Positions 21,745 to 34,435 are shown, numbered from the stretch's first letter. The stretch: 64,000 bases of DNA from Arion vulgaris (GCA_020796225.1 CM036775.1:6996893-7060892), one strand, 5' to 3'. Notes: generated from the letters alone by a model not told the origin. Numbers and translations are program-made.

Positions 21745-22078
21745 CATAAAACTGTTAAGTGAAAGAGAAGCATGCGTCAGTAGTTGTGTTTTAAACGAGG
21801 TAATTTTTTTAAATAAAAAGAGATCAGGTACTAGAGCCAAAGGAAGACCAAGAAAAAGAAGGATAGACAATATCATGACCACAATAAATAAACTCGGCTA
21901 TAGCACAACCAGGGAGAGTCATCTGGTACTGATAAGCAAATTAAAACTCCTACCCCTACGCTTAACAGCAAGAGTGGACAACCACTTCCATCATCTATCT
22001 GGGGAAAGGCAATTGATATTAGACAATTTAAAAGCAAATAGGACAGCATTTAAGAAAGAAATGATCCTATATCTGTTA
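21745..22078 (+). mobile_element. LINE 3' fragment at the edge of the 36-bp array
   Basis: Translation contains RAKGRPRKRRIDNIMTTINK, the KGRPRKRWxDxI motif of RTE-like tails. The second copy is at 29500-29790. Confidence 0.65.
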
Positions 22079-22079
22079 G

Positions 22080-25000
22080 ACTGGGCAATGATAGTCAATG
22101 TTAGTGTTATGTTGGACTTTTCAATGACAGTCAATGTTAGTGTTCTGTTGGACTTTTCAATGACAGTTAATGTTAGTATTAAGTTAGATTGGTCAATGAT
22201 AGTCAATGTTAGTGTTATGTTAGACAGGTCAATGATAGTCTATGTTAGTGTTGTGTTAGACTGGTTAATGATAGTCAATGTTAGTGTCATGTTAGACTGG
22301 TCAATGTTAGTCAATGTTAGTTTGATGTTAGACTGGTCAATGATAGTCAGTATTAGTGTTATGTTAGACTGGTCAATGATATTCAATGTTAGTGTTATGT
22401 TAGACTGGTCAATGATAGTCAATGTTAGTGTTATGTTAGACTGGTCAATGATAGTCAATGTTAGTGTTATGTTAGGCTGGTCAATGATAGTCAATATTAG
22501 TGTTATGTTAGACTGGTCAATGATAGTCAATATTAGTGTTATATTAGACTGGTAAATGATAGTCAATGTTAGTGTTATGTTGGACTTTTCAATGACAGTC
22601 AATGTTAGTGTTCTGTTGGACTTTTCAATGACAGTTAATGTTAGTATTAAGTTAGATTGGTCAATGATAGTCAATGTTAGTGTTATGTTAGACAGGTCAA
22701 TGATAGTCTATGTTAGTGTTGTGTTAGACTGGTTAATGATAGTCAATGTTAGTGTCATGTTAGACTGGTCAATGTTAGTCAATGTTAGTTTGATGTTAGA
22801 CTGGTCAATGATAGTCAGTATTAGTGTTATGTTAGACTGGTCAATGATATTCAATGTTAGTGTTATGTTAGACTGGTCAATGATAGTCAATGTTAGTGTT
22901 ATGTTAGACTGGTCAATGATAGTCAATGTTAGTGTTATGTTAGACTGGTCAATGATAGTCAATGTTAGTGTTATGCTAGACTGGTCAACGATGGTCAATG
23001 TTAGTGTTATGCTAGACTGGTCAATGATAGTCAATGTTAGTGTTATGTTAGACTGGTCAATGATAGTCAATGTTAGTATTATGCTAGACTGGTCAATGAT
23101 AGTCAATGTTAGTGTTATGTTAGACTGGTCAATGATAGTCAATGTTAGTGTTATGTTAGACTTGTCAATGATAATCAATGTTAGTGTTATGTTAGACTGG
23201 TCAATGATAGTCAATATTAGTGTTATGTTAGACTGGTAAATGATAGTCAATGTTAGTGTTATGTTAGATTGGTCAATGATAGTCAATGTTAATGTTATGT
23301 TAGACTGGTCAATGATAGTCAATGTTAGTGTTATGTTAGACTGGTCAATGATAGTCAATGTTAGTGTTATGCTAGACTGGTCAATGATAGTCAATGTTAG
23401 TAGTTATGTTAGACTGGTCAATGATAGTCAATGTTAGGTTATTTAGATGGTCAATTGATAATCAATGTTAGTGTTATGTTAGACTGGTCAATGATAGTCA
23501 ATGTTAGTTTTATGTTAGACTGGTCAATGATAGTCAATATTAGTGTTATGTTAGACTGGTCAATGATAGTCAATATTAGTGTTATATTAGACTGGTAAAT
23601 GATAGTCAATGTTAGTGTTATGTTAGATTGGTCAATGATAGTCAATGTTAGTGTTATGTTAGACTGGTCAATGATAGTCAATGTTAGTGTTATGTTAGAC
23701 TGGTCAATGATAGTCAATGTTAGTGTTATGCTAGACTGGTCAATGATAGTCAATGTTAGTGTTATGTTAGACTGGTCAATGATAGTCAATATTAGTGTTA
23801 TGTTAGACTTGTAAATGATAGTCAATGTTAGTGTTATGTTAGATTGGTCAATGATAGTCAATATTAGCGTTATGTTAGACTGGTCAATGATAGTCAATGT
23901 TAGTTTTATGTTAGACTGGTCAATGATAGTCAATATTAGTGTTATGTTAGACTGGTCAATGATAGTCAATATTAGTGTTATGTTAGACTGGTAAATGATA
24001 GTCAATGTTAGTGTTATGTTAGATTGGTCAATGGTAGTCAATGTTAGTTTTATGATAGACTGGTCAATGATTGTCAATATTAGTGTTATGTTAGACTGGT
24101 CAATGATAGTCAATATTAGTGTTATGTTAGACTGGTAAATGATAGTCAATGTTAGTGTTATGTTAGATTGGTCAATGATAGTTAATGTTAGTGTTATGTT
24201 AGACTGGTCAATGATAGTCAATATTAGTGTTATGTTAGACTTGTAAATGATAGTCAATGTTAGTGTTATGTTAGATTGGTCAATGATAGTCAATGTTAGT
24301 GTTATGTTAGACTGGTCAATGATAGTCAATGTTAGTTTTATGTTAGACTGGTCAATGATAGTCAATATTAGTGTTATGTTAGACTGGTCAATGATAGTCA
24401 ATATTAGTGTTATGTTAGACTGGTAAATGATAGTCAATGTTAGTGTTATGTTAGATTGGTCAATGGTAGTCAATGTTAGTTTTATGATAGACTGGTCAAT
24501 GATTGTCAATATTAGTGTTATGTTAGACTGGTCAATGATAGTCAATGTTAGTGTTATGTTAGACTGGTAAATGATAGTCAATGTTAGTGTTATGTTAGAT
24601 TGGTCAATGATAGTTAATGTTAGTGTTATGTTAGACTGGTCAATGATAGTCAATGTTAGTGTTATGTTAGACTGGTCAATGATAGTCAATGTTAGTGTTA
24701 TGCTAGACTGGTCAATGATAGTCAATGTTAGTGTTATGTTAGACTGGTCAATGATAGTCAATGTTAGTGTTATGTTAGACTGGTCAATGATAGTCAATAT
24801 TAGTGTTATGTTAGACTGGTCAATGATAGTCAATATTAGTGTTATATTAGACTGGTAAATGATAGTCAATGTTAGTGTTATGTTAGATTGGTCAATGATA
24901 GTCAATGTTAGTGTTATGTTAGACTGGTCAATGATAGTCAATGTTAGTGTTATGTTAGACTGGTCAATGATAGTCAATGTTAGTGTTATGTTAGACAGGT

Positions 25001-26674
25001 CAATGATAATCAATGTTAGTGGTATGTTAGACTGGTCAATGATAGTCAATGTTAGTGTTATGTTAGACTGGTCAATGATAGTCAATATTAGTGTTATGTT
25101 AGACTGGTCAATGATAGTCAATATTAGTGTTATGTTAGACTGGTAGATGATAGTCAATGTTAGTGTTATGTTAGACTGGTAGATGATAGTCAATGTTAGT
25201 GTTATGTTAGATTGGTCAATGATAGTCAATATTAGTGTTATGTTAGACTGGTCAATGATAGTCAATGTTAGTGTTATGTTAGACTGGTCAATGATAGTCA
25301 ATGTTAGTGTTATGCTAGACTGGTCAATGATGGTCAATGTTAGTGTTATGCTAGACTGGTCAATGATAGTCAATGTTAGTGTTATGTTAGACTGGTCAAT
25401 GATAGTCAATGTTAGGTATGCTAGACTGGTCAATGATAGTCAATGTTAGTGTTATGTTAGACTGGTCAATGATAGTCATGTTAGTAGTTATGTTAGACTT
25501 GTCAATGATAATCAATGTTAGTGTTATGTTAGACTGGTCAATGATAGTCAGTATCAGTGTTATGTTAGACTGGTCAATGATAGTCAATATTAGTGTTATG
25601 TTAGACTGGTAAATGATAGTCAATGTTAGTGTTATGTTAGATTGGTCAATGATAGTCAATGTTAATGTTATGTTAGACTGGTCAATAATAGTCAATGTTA
25701 GTGTTATGCTAGACTGGTCAATGATGGTCAATGTTAGTGTTATGCTAGACTGGTCAATGATAGTCAATGTTAGTGTTATGTTAGACTGGTCAATGATAGT
25801 CAATGTTAGTGTTATGCTAGACTGGTCAATGATAGTCAATGTTAGTGTTATGTTAGACTGGCCAATGATAGTCAATGTTAGTGTTATGTTAGACTTGTCA
25901 ATGATAATCAATGTTAGTGTTATGTTAGACTGGTCAATGATAGTCAATGTTAGTGTTATGTTAGACTGGTCAATGGTAGTCAATATTAGTGTTATGTTAG
26001 ACTGGTAAATGATAGTCAATGTTAGTGTTATGTTAGATTGGTCAATGATAGTCAATGTTAATGTTATGTTAGACTGGTCAATAATAGTCAATGTTAGTGT
26101 TATGTTAGACTGGTCAATGATAGTCAATGTTAGTGTTATGCTAGACTGGTCAATGATAGTCAATGTTAGTGTTATGTTAGACTGCTCAATGATAGTCAAT
26201 GTTAGTGTTATGTTAGACTGGTCAATGATAATCAATGTTAGTGTTATGTTAGACTGGTCAATGATAGTCAATGTTAGTATTATGTTAGACTGGTCAATGA
26301 TAGTCAATATTAGTGTTATGTTAGACTGGTAAATGATAGTCAATGAGTGTTATGTTGATTGGTCAATGATAGTCAATGTTAGTGTTATGTTAAACTGGTC
26401 AATGATAGTCAATGTTAGTGTTATGTTAGACTGGTCAATGATAGTCAATGTTAGTGTTATGCTAGACTGGTCAATGATAGTCAATGTTAGTGTTATGCTA
26501 GACTGGTCAATGATAGTCAATGTTCGTGTTATGTTAGACTGGTCAATGATAGTCAATGCTAGTGTTATGTTAGACTGGTCAATGATAATCAATGTTAGTG
26601 TTATTTTAGACTGGTCAATGATAGTCAATGTTAGTGTTATGTTAGACTGGTCAATGATAGTCAATGTTAGTGTG
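22080..26674. repeat. 36-bp minisatellite, copy 1, about 127 units
   Basis: The unit is TTAGACTGGTCAATGATAGT followed by CAATGTTAGTGTTATG. Because 36 is divisible by three and the unit lacks stops in several frames, both strands stay open: MIVNVSVMLDWS on plus, TIIDQSNITLTL on minus (up to 660 codons at 23451-25433). Single-base variants and TAA in some copies interrupt both. No splice sites or start context support coding. An early block (22080-22555) is itself repeated at 22556-23030. Confidence 0.95.
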
Positions 26675-26843
26675 GCAACGTTCTGCTCATGTCAAACTCT
26701 TTGATGATGACGTCAGATACATAATTTGTTAATTAGAATAATGGAAAAAAGTTTAAATAGATTAATTATTTAATTTATATTTCTATTTTCTAGCACATGA
26801 TGGTGATGATACGTTATATTTTTCTCTTTGTTTATCACTACAG

Positions 26844-26885
26844 GAGTACGATGATTATAGGGATTATTCAAACCCTGACCCCGTA
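26844..26885 (+). CDS. micro-exon gene, 42-nt exon b
   Basis: TTTATCACTACAG/GAG starts the exon and GTA/GTGAGTATA ends it. It encodes EYDDYRDYSNPDPV (14 codons, phase 0 at both ends). The upstream intron (TAGCACATGATGGTGATGAT, then TTTCTCTTTGTTTATC) and the downstream intron (GTGAGTATATAATTGGCTGT) are clearly homologous to those of the nine exons at 40-64 kb. That conservation of exon plus flanks is the main support. The peptide is acidic and Tyr-rich, with no cysteine. It is repeated almost unchanged at 31794. Confidence 0.72.
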
Positions 26886-26939
26886 GTGAGTATATAATTG
26901 GCTGTGTTTTAAAAAGATCATATTATCTATGCTACCAAA

Positions 26940-27022
26940 TCTTCTTCGAACACTCCATATCAACCACTTGTTAACCACTTCTTGTGATTTGTATGTGATC
27001 CGAGCCTAAGAGCGATTGTGTA
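26940..27022 (-). mobile_element. SINE family 3, truncated
   Basis: Only the tail-proximal 80 bp remain (CTCCATATCAACCACTTG to CCTAAGAGCGATTGTG), followed by unrelated sequence. Confidence 0.7.
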
Positions 27023-27149
27023 ACAAGACATGGAATCCTGTTACACGACTCCTGGAAAGTGGGGAAGAAGATAAGAAAAGAGGATAGAAAGGCCGAATAG
27101 AACTTGATAAGAAAGAAGAAAATAAATGGAAGTAAGAAAATACTCTGTC

Positions 27150-27535
27150 GTACAATGTGGGCTAGTAATTAAGCATACCTTTGACATCGTCATCAACATC
27201 AGGAGCCGTCTTCACATCGAAGGTTGGCTGCAATGAATCTCCAACATCCTGTCTTTCGCATAGGTGTTGCACACTGCCAGACTGTAACCTGTCCATTTCT
27301 TAAAGTTTCCTTCCACTTATCTCTCGGTCTTCCTCTTGCTCTTCGCCCCTCAACTTTCCCTCTAGTAAAGATTTTATCATGGTGTCATGTCTTTTTATGT
27401 GCCCAAAAAATACTTCACTTATCTGAATTTTATTTCTCTTAATAATTGTTTCTTCATGCCTAGTTTTAATAAAACTTGTTTATTTGTCTGTTTTTCTGTC
27501 CATGAAACTCTACCTATTCTTCTATATATCCACAT
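27150..27535 (-). mobile_element. RTE-like LINE 3' end
   Basis: Its reverse complement matches 34440-34725 and the second copy is at 32100-32500. Minus translation shows an ERxVEGNFKKWTGYSLAVC-like tail and GAC/GAT-rich 3' sequence. It is frame-broken. Confidence 0.6.
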
Positions 27536-27627
27536 CTCATACCTCTGACATACGAAACCTTAAAGATCACAAAGCCGTACCAAAATTTACTCATCCGTAG
27601 TTGAATTATGACGATTAAGACTGCGAT

Positions 27628-28168
27628 ATGATTAAATTATATGTCAGATGTATGATTAAATTAATGTCAGATGTATGATTAAATTATATGTCAGATGTAT
27701 GTTTAAAATTATATGTCAGATGTATGATTAAATTATATGTCAGATGTATGATTAAATTATATGTCAGATGTATGATTAAATTATATGTCAGATATATGAT
27801 TAAATTATATGTCAGATGCATGATTAAATTATATGTCAGATGTATGATTAAATTATATGTCAGATGTATGATTAAATTATATGTCAGATGTATGATTAAA
27901 TTATATGTCAGATGTATGATTAAAGTATATGTCAGATGTATGATTAAAGTATATGTCAGATGTATGTTTAAATTATATATCAGATGTTTGATTAAATTAT
28001 ATGTCAGATGTATGATTAAATTATATATCAGATGTATGATTAAAGTATATGTCAGAGGTATGATTAAATTATATATCAGATGTATGATTAAATTATATGT
28101 CAGATGTATGATTAAATTATATGTCAGATGTATGATTAAATTATATGTCAGATGTTTGATTAAATTAA
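27628..28168. repeat. 24-bp minisatellite, about 22 copies
   Basis: The unit is ATGATTAAATTATATGTCAG plus ATGT. One frame reads MIKLYVRC per unit. The array sits between two LINE fragments in an intron; it is AT-rich and non-coding by context. Confidence 0.93.
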
Positions 28169-28199
28169 CACCTCCAAAACAGAAGTCATGACAATAACT

Positions 28200-28678
28200 T
28201 CATGTCAACATTTTAACTAAATATACACGAGAATAATGTAAAAATACAACAGAATCCAGAATTCAAATATCTCGGAAGTATATTCAAAGCAGATGGAAAG
28301 ATGGACAGAGAAATCGAGACTAGATGCCAGAAGGCAAATGCAGTGACATACCAACTGTCACCACTATTAAAACATCCAGCATTAACATGGCAGTCAAACG
28401 GCAACTGATAAACTGCATATTTATTCCAACTCTCTGCTATCAGTGCCAAACATGGCCCCTGACTAAGACACAAGAAAGAAAGATTACAACATGTGAAATG
28501 AGATGTCTACGAAAAGCTGTCAACGTTACAAGGAGAGATAGAGTGAGAAACGAGAATACCAGAAGCATCGTTGATACTATACCATGCATACAGTACATCG
28601 AGAAGCAAAGAATCAAGTGGTTGGGCCATCTAATGAGAATGGAACACATTTACTACCATCACGTGCCTACAATAATCG
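28200..28678 (+). mobile_element. RTE-like LINE 3' end, cut by duplication junction
   Basis: Translation shows EFKYLGSIFKADGKMDREIE, then LINCIFIPTLCYQCQTWPLT and IEKQRIKWLGHLMRME. The copy stops at 28678 exactly where the second segmental copy begins; the equivalent LINE at 33240 continues. Confidence 0.85.
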
Positions 28679-28681
28679 ATT

Positions 28682-29055
28682 GATGAGCCTACTCATATAC
28701 CTGTTATGCTGTTCTTTTCTTGTACTCAATCTTTAAACTCATCTCCTGCAATCTAGTAGTTGACGTGGATTGGTTTAAATGAAAATCTTTTTTGCAGCCA
28801 CACTCTATGAGGGCGTTCAAAATATCAGCTCTATTCATTAGCTGATATGGTGACAGAGCCAGCCAGTAAATTCTATTTTAGTGTCTTCATCCATCAGACA
28901 GTCGTGAAGAAAACCGAAGAACATCCCTGTTATCTGTCTTCAGCTAACCAGCAGTAGATGCTCTTCTCAAAGCATGCTGCTCTCTCATTACCGCAAACAC
29001 CCGCATGCCCAAGACAGTAGGCCTCTGGAGGTTATAATCTTCTGTAGACGACATC
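28682..29055 (-). mobile_element. I-like LINE 3' end (duplicate of 20776-21130)
   Basis: It aligns with the 20776-21180 region with small deletions. Confidence 0.8.
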
Positions 29056-29284
29056 CACTCATATCGAAACAAATCAATTGATAACATTGAAGAGAGAAAT
29101 GGTCATTGACTTGTTAGACTGGTCAATGATTGTTGTCAATATGAAATCATTGACAAGAGAAACTGATTATGAGTAAAGCTAATATTATTTTTGTCTTGTC
29201 ATCGACGCAATCAAGTACCATGCATGCCGGCGTAGGCGATCATACCCCGCATAAAATTCTTCCTGGTGCTAACTGCACATAAGT

Positions 29285-29465
29285 TGAGGCGAAGATCGAA
29301 GCACATATAGACATGTCCGGAGTGCTATAATGATAGTCCTCATATAATTTGAGGCGGAGATCGAAGCACATATAGACATGTCCTGAGTGCTATAATTATA
29401 GTCTTCATATAAGTTGAGGTGACGATCGAAGCACATATGCACATGTCCAGCATATGAACATAGTC
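29285..29465. repeat. LINE-derived tandem repeats, copy 2
   Basis: About three units of the GAAGCACATATAGACATGTC type; fewer than in copy 1. Confidence 0.85.
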
Positions 29466-29499
29466 CTCATAAAACTGTTAAGTGAAAGAGAAGCATGCG

Positions 29500-29790
29500 T
29501 CAGTAGTTGTGTTTTAAACGAGGTAATTTTTTTAATGAAAAGAGATCAGGTACTAGATCCAAAGGAAGACCAAGAAAAAGAAGGATAGACAATATCATGA
29601 CCACAATAAATAAACTCGGCTATAACACAACCAGGGAGAGTCATCTGGTACTGATAAGCAAATTCAAACTCTACCCCTACGCTAAAGAAGGGTGGACAAC
29701 CACTTCCATCATCTATCTGGGGAAAGGCAATTGATATTGGACAATTTAAAAGCAAATAGGACAGCATTTAAGAAAGAAATGATCCTATAT
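29500..29790 (+). mobile_element. LINE 3' fragment, copy 2
   Basis: SKGRPRKRRIDNIMTTINKL, as at 21745-22078. Confidence 0.65.
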
Positions 29791-29794
29791 CTGT

Positions 29795-31627
29795 TAGACT
29801 GGGCAATGACAGTCAATGTTAGTGTTCTGTTGGACTTTTCAATGACAGTCAATGTTAGTGTTCTGTTGGACTTTTCAATGATAGTCAATGTTAGTATTAA
29901 GTTAGATTGGTCAATGATAGTCAATGTTAGTGTTATGTTAGACAAGTCAATGATAGTCAATGATAGTGTTGTGTTAGACTGGTCAATGATAGTCAATGTT
30001 AGTGTCATGTTAGACTGGTCAATGTTAGTCAATGTTAGTTTGATGTTAGACTGGTCAATGATAGTCAATATTAGTGTTATGTTAGACTGGTCAATGATAT
30101 TCAATGTTAGTGTTATGTTAGACTGGTCAATGATAGTCAATGTTAGTGCTATGTTAGACTGGTCAATGATAGTCAATGTTAGTGTTATGTTAGACTGGTC
30201 AACGATAGTCAATGTTAGTGTTATGCTAGACTGGTAAATGATAGTCAATGTTAGTGTTATGCTAGACTGGCCAATGATAGTCAATATTAGTGTTATGTTA
30301 GACTGGTAAATGATAGTCAATGTTAGTGTTATGTTAGATTGGTCAATGATAGTCAATGTTAGTGTTATGTTAGACTGGTCAATGATAGTCAATGTTAGTG
30401 TTATGTTAGACTGGTCAATGATAGTCAATGTTAGTGTTATGTTAGACTGGTCAATGGTAATCAATGTTAGTGTTATGTTAGACTGGTCAATGATAGTCAA
30501 TGTTAGTGTTATGTTAGACTGGTCAATGTTAGTCAATATTAGTGTTATGTTAGACTGGTCAATGATAGTCAGTGTTAGTGTTATGTTAGACTGGTCAATG
30601 ATAGTCAATATTAGTGTTATGTTAGACTGGTAAATGATAGTCAATGTTAGTGTTATGTTAGATTGGTCAATGATAGTCAATGTTAGTGTTATGTTAGACT
30701 GCTCAATGTTAGTCAATATTAGTGTTATGTTAGACTGGTCAATGATAGTCAGTGTTAGTGTTATGTTAGACTGGTCAATGATAGTCAATGTTAGTGTTAT
30801 GTTAGACTGGTCAATGATAGTCAATGCTAGTGTTATGCTAGACTGGTCAATGATAGTCAATGTTAGTGTTATGTTAGACTGGTCAATGATAGTCAATGTT
30901 AGTGTTATGTTAGACTTGTCAATGATAATCAATGTTAGTGTTATGTTAGACTGGTCAATGATAGTCTATGTTAGTGTTATGTTAGACTGGTCAATGATAG
31001 TCAATATTAGTGTTATGTTAGACTGGTAAATGATAGTCAATGTTAGTGTTATGTTAGATTGGTCAATGATAGTCAATGTTAGTGTTATGTTAGACTGGTC
31101 AATGATAGTCAATGTTAGTGTTATGTTAGACTGAATAATGATAGTCAATGTTAGTGTTATGCTAGACTGGTCAATGATAATCAATGTTAGTGTTATGTTA
31201 GACTGGTCAATGATAGTCAATATTAGTGTTATGTTAGACTGGTAAATTATAGTCAATGTTAGTGTTATGTTAGATTGGTCAATGATAGTCAATGTTAGTG
31301 TTATGTTAGACTGGTCAATGATAGTCAATGTTAGTGTTATGTTAGACTGGTCAATGATAGTCAATGTTAGTGTTATGCTAGACTGGTCAATGATAATCAA
31401 TGTTAGTGTTATGTTAGACTGGTCAATGATAGTCAATGTTAGTGTTATGTTAGACTGGTAAATGATAGCCAATGTTAGTGTTATGTTAGACTGGTCAATG
31501 ATAGTCAATGTTAGTGTTATGTTAGACTGGTCAATGATAGCCAATGTTAGTGTTATGTTAGACTGGTCAATGATAATCAATGTTAGTGTTATGTTAGACT
31601 GGTCAATGATAGTCAATGTTAGTGTGG
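29795..31627. repeat. 36-bp minisatellite, copy 2, about 50 units
   Basis: Same unit and same entry and exit sequences (CTGTTAGACTGGGCAATGA at the left, GTGTGGCAACGTTCTGCT at the right) as copy 1, but 2.5 times shorter. Confidence 0.95.
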
Positions 31628-31793
31628 CAACGTTCTGCTATGTCAAGTATTTGATGATGACGTCAGATACATAATTTGTTAATTAGAATAATGGAAAAAA
31701 GGTTAAATAGATTAATTATTTAATTTTTATTTCTATTTTCTAGCACATGATGGTGATGATACGTTATATCTTTCTCTTTGTTTATCACTACAG

Positions 31794-31835
31794 GAGTACG
31801 ATGATTATAGGGATTATTCAAACCCTGACCCTGTA
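31794..31835 (+). CDS. micro-exon gene, 42-nt exon c
   Basis: Identical peptide to exon b (EYDDYRDYSNPDPV), one silent difference (CCC to CCT). The acceptor is TTTATCACTACAG. The donor is GTGAGA instead of GTGAGT because of one extra A, so it may be slightly weaker. It belongs to the second segmental copy. Peptide identity after duplication may mean either recency or constraint. Confidence 0.7.
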
Positions 31836-31887
31836 GTGAGATATATAATTGGCTGTGTTTTAAAAAGATCATATTATCTATGCTACC

Positions 31888-31975
31888 AAATCTTCTTCGA
31901 ACGCTCCATATCAACCACTTGTTAACCATTCTTGTGATTTGTATGTGATCCGAGCCTAAGAGCGATTGTGTAACA
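31888..31975 (-). mobile_element. SINE family 3, truncated (copy 2)
   Basis: Duplicate of 26940-27022. Confidence 0.7.
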
Positions 31976-32094
31976 AGAAATTGGAATCCCTGTTACACGA
32001 CTCCTGGAAAGTGGGGAAGAAGACAAGAAAAGAGGATAGAAAGGCCGAATAGAACTTGATAAGAAAGAAGAAAATAAATGGAAATAAGAAAATA

Positions 32095-32500
32095 CTTGTC
32101 GTACAATGTGGGCTAGTAATTAAGCATACCTTTGACATCGTCATCAACATCAGGAGCCGTCTTCACATCGAAGGTTGGCTGCAATGAATCTCCAACATCC
32201 TGTCTTTGCATAGGTGTTGTACACTGCCAGACTGTAACCTGTCCATTTCTTAAAGTTTCCTTCCACTTATCTATCGGTCTTCCTCTGCTCTTCGCTCCTC
32301 AACTTTCCCTCTAGTAAAGATTTTTCATGGTGTCATGTCTTTTTATGTGCAAAAATATCACTTGTCTGAATTTTATTTCTCTTAATAATTGTTTCTTCAT
32401 GCCTAGTTTTCCAAAAACTTGTTTATTTGTCTGTTTTTATGTCCATGAAACTCTGCCTATTCTTCTATATATCCACATCTACACCTCTGACATACAAACC
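32095..32500 (-). mobile_element. RTE-like LINE 3' end (copy 2)
   Basis: Duplicate of 27150-27535 with small indels. Confidence 0.6.
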
Positions 32501-32567
32501 TTAAAGATGACAAAGTTGACCAAAATTTACTCATTCGAAGTTGAATTATGACGATTACGACTGCGAT

Positions 32568-33226
32568 ATGATTAAATTATATGTCAGATGTATGATTAAA
32601 TTATATGTCAGATGTATGATTAAATTATATGTCAGATGTATGATTAAATTATATGTCAGATGTATGATTAAATTATATGCCAGATGTATGATTAAATTAT
32701 ATGTCAGATGTATGATTAAATTATATGTCAGATGTATGATTAAATTATATGTCAGATGTATGATTAAATTATATGTCAGATGTATGATTAAATTATATGT
32801 CAGATGTATGATTAAATTATATGTCAGATGTATGATTAAATTATATGTCAGATGTATGATTAAATTATATGTCAGATGTATGATTAAATTATATGTCAGA
32901 TGTATGATTAAATTATATGCCAGATGTATGATTAAATTATATGTCAGATGTATGATTAAATTATATGTCAGATGTATGATTAAATTATATGTCAGATGTA
33001 TGATTAAATTATACGTCAGATGTATGATTAAATTATATGTCAGATGTATGATTAAATTATATGTCAGATGTATGATTAAATTATATGTCAGATGTATGAT
33101 TAAATTATATGTCAGATGTAAGATTAAATTATATGTCAGATGTATGATTAAATTTTACGTCAGATGTATGATTAAATTATATGTCAGATGTAAGATTACA
33201 TTATATGTCAGATGTTTGATTAAATT
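32568..33226. repeat. 24-bp minisatellite, copy 2, about 27 copies
   Basis: Same unit as 27628-28168 but more homogeneous and longer. Confidence 0.94.
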
Positions 33227-33239
33227 AACACCTCCAAAA

Positions 33240-33910
33240 CAGAATTCATGACAATAACTTCATGTCAACATTTCAACTAAATATACACGAGAATAATGTA
33301 AAAATACAACATAATCCATAATTCAAATATCTCGGGAGTATATTCAAAGCAGATGGAAAGATGGACAGAGAAATCGAGACTAGATTCCAGAAGGCAAACG
33401 CAGTGACATACCAACTGTCACCACTATTAAAACATCCAAGCATTAACATGGCAATCAAACGACAACTGATAAACTGCATATTTATTCCAACTCTCTGCTA
33501 TCAGTGCAAACATGGCCCCTGACTAAGACACAAGAAAGAAAGATTACAACATGTGAAATGATATGTCTACAAAAAGATGTCAACGTTACAAGGAGAGATA
33601 GAGTGAGAAATGAGAATATCAGAAGCATCGTTGGTACTATACCATGCATACAGTACATCGAGAAGCAAAGAATCAAATGGTTCGGCCATCTAATGAGAAT
33701 AGAACCACATTTACTACCATCACGTGCCTATAATAATCGATACTCAGGGCGCACGCAGAACACGAGGCAGGCCAAGAACACGATGGATAGATAACATCTC
33801 AGAGTCCTGCGAAAGCATGGACTGACAGCGTCAAGTGCAACACGCCTGGCACAAGATAGAAACTAAATCTCCCTACTGCGCTTCACGGCAAATATGGTTA
33901 AGATTAGATA
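33240..33910 (+). mobile_element. RTE-like LINE 3' end
   Basis: Same LINE as 28200-28678 but continuing through a GRPRTRWIDNIS-like tail and the 3' end near 33905. Internal stops. Confidence 0.8.
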
Positions 33911-34435
33911 AGAATAAGACTGCACATGCAGACTCTCAATAGAATGCGTCCATGAAGTACCAATATAACGTTCCTCACAAAAATATATACAAAAAGTGGA
34001 ACTTAATAAACTAATTATTAGCAAAAGCCAATAGAGAGGTAGATTACAATCTGCTCAATCCCTTTCGCTGTTACATACTTTCCAAAGGCGGAGCTAAAAA
34101 TAGCTACTTCTTTGTTTCTAGGTCACAAACATGAATTCACGCTATAGCAGGACAGTACAACCTGTTAACACGTCTTTAGTCCACATAGGAGAGATAATAG
34201 CAGGACGCGTTAACGTGTCTTTAGAAGTGAATGGGAAAAACGTATATATACGTCCTTAGCTGCTAAAGGGCTATTAAAGTTCAATATAACGTCAACCATC
34301 ACAAGTATAATTATTAATGTAAACTCCTCGTGACTAATCTGTACTGACCTGTCCAGACTTAAAAAATATATATATATATATATTTATATAATTACGTGAG
34401 AATCATGGACAGAAATACAGACAAATAAACAAGTT
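33910..34435. other. no gene seen; TA-rich tract
   Basis: AT-rich sequence with an (AT)n run at 34368-34384. No splice-flanked Tyr-rich frame like the micro-exons was found here. Confidence 0.4.

Larger units (their letters stand above)
20776..28678. repeat. segmental duplication, copy 1 (~7.9 kb)
   Basis: The block from GATGAGCCTACTCATATACC to ACGTGCCTACAATAATCGAT matches 28679-33738 in the same order: LINE end, CCGGAGTGCTATAAT repeats, 36-bp array, 42-nt micro-exon, truncated SINE, LINE, 24-bp array, LINE. The length difference is mainly the 36-bp array (4.6 kb against 1.8 kb). Confidence 0.9.
28679..33738. repeat. segmental duplication, copy 2 (~5.1 kb)
   Basis: The junction at about 28676-28683 reads AATAATCGAT/TGATGAGCC and joins the right end of copy 1 to the left end of copy 2. 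A short ATCGAT identity lies at the breakpoint. The right end of copy 2 (AATAATCGAT/ACTCAGGGCG) runs into the rest of the LINE. Confidence 0.9.

Noticed and set aside
22080..31627. Long open frames on both strands of the 36-bp arrays (up to 660 codons)
   Set aside because: The 36-bp period is divisible by three and the unit lacks stops. Frames are equally long on both strands and start and end arbitrarily.
27628..33226. MIKLYVRC repeat frames of 167 and 236 codons
   Set aside because: They are 24-bp AT-rich minisatellite arrays divisible by three, located between LINE fragments.
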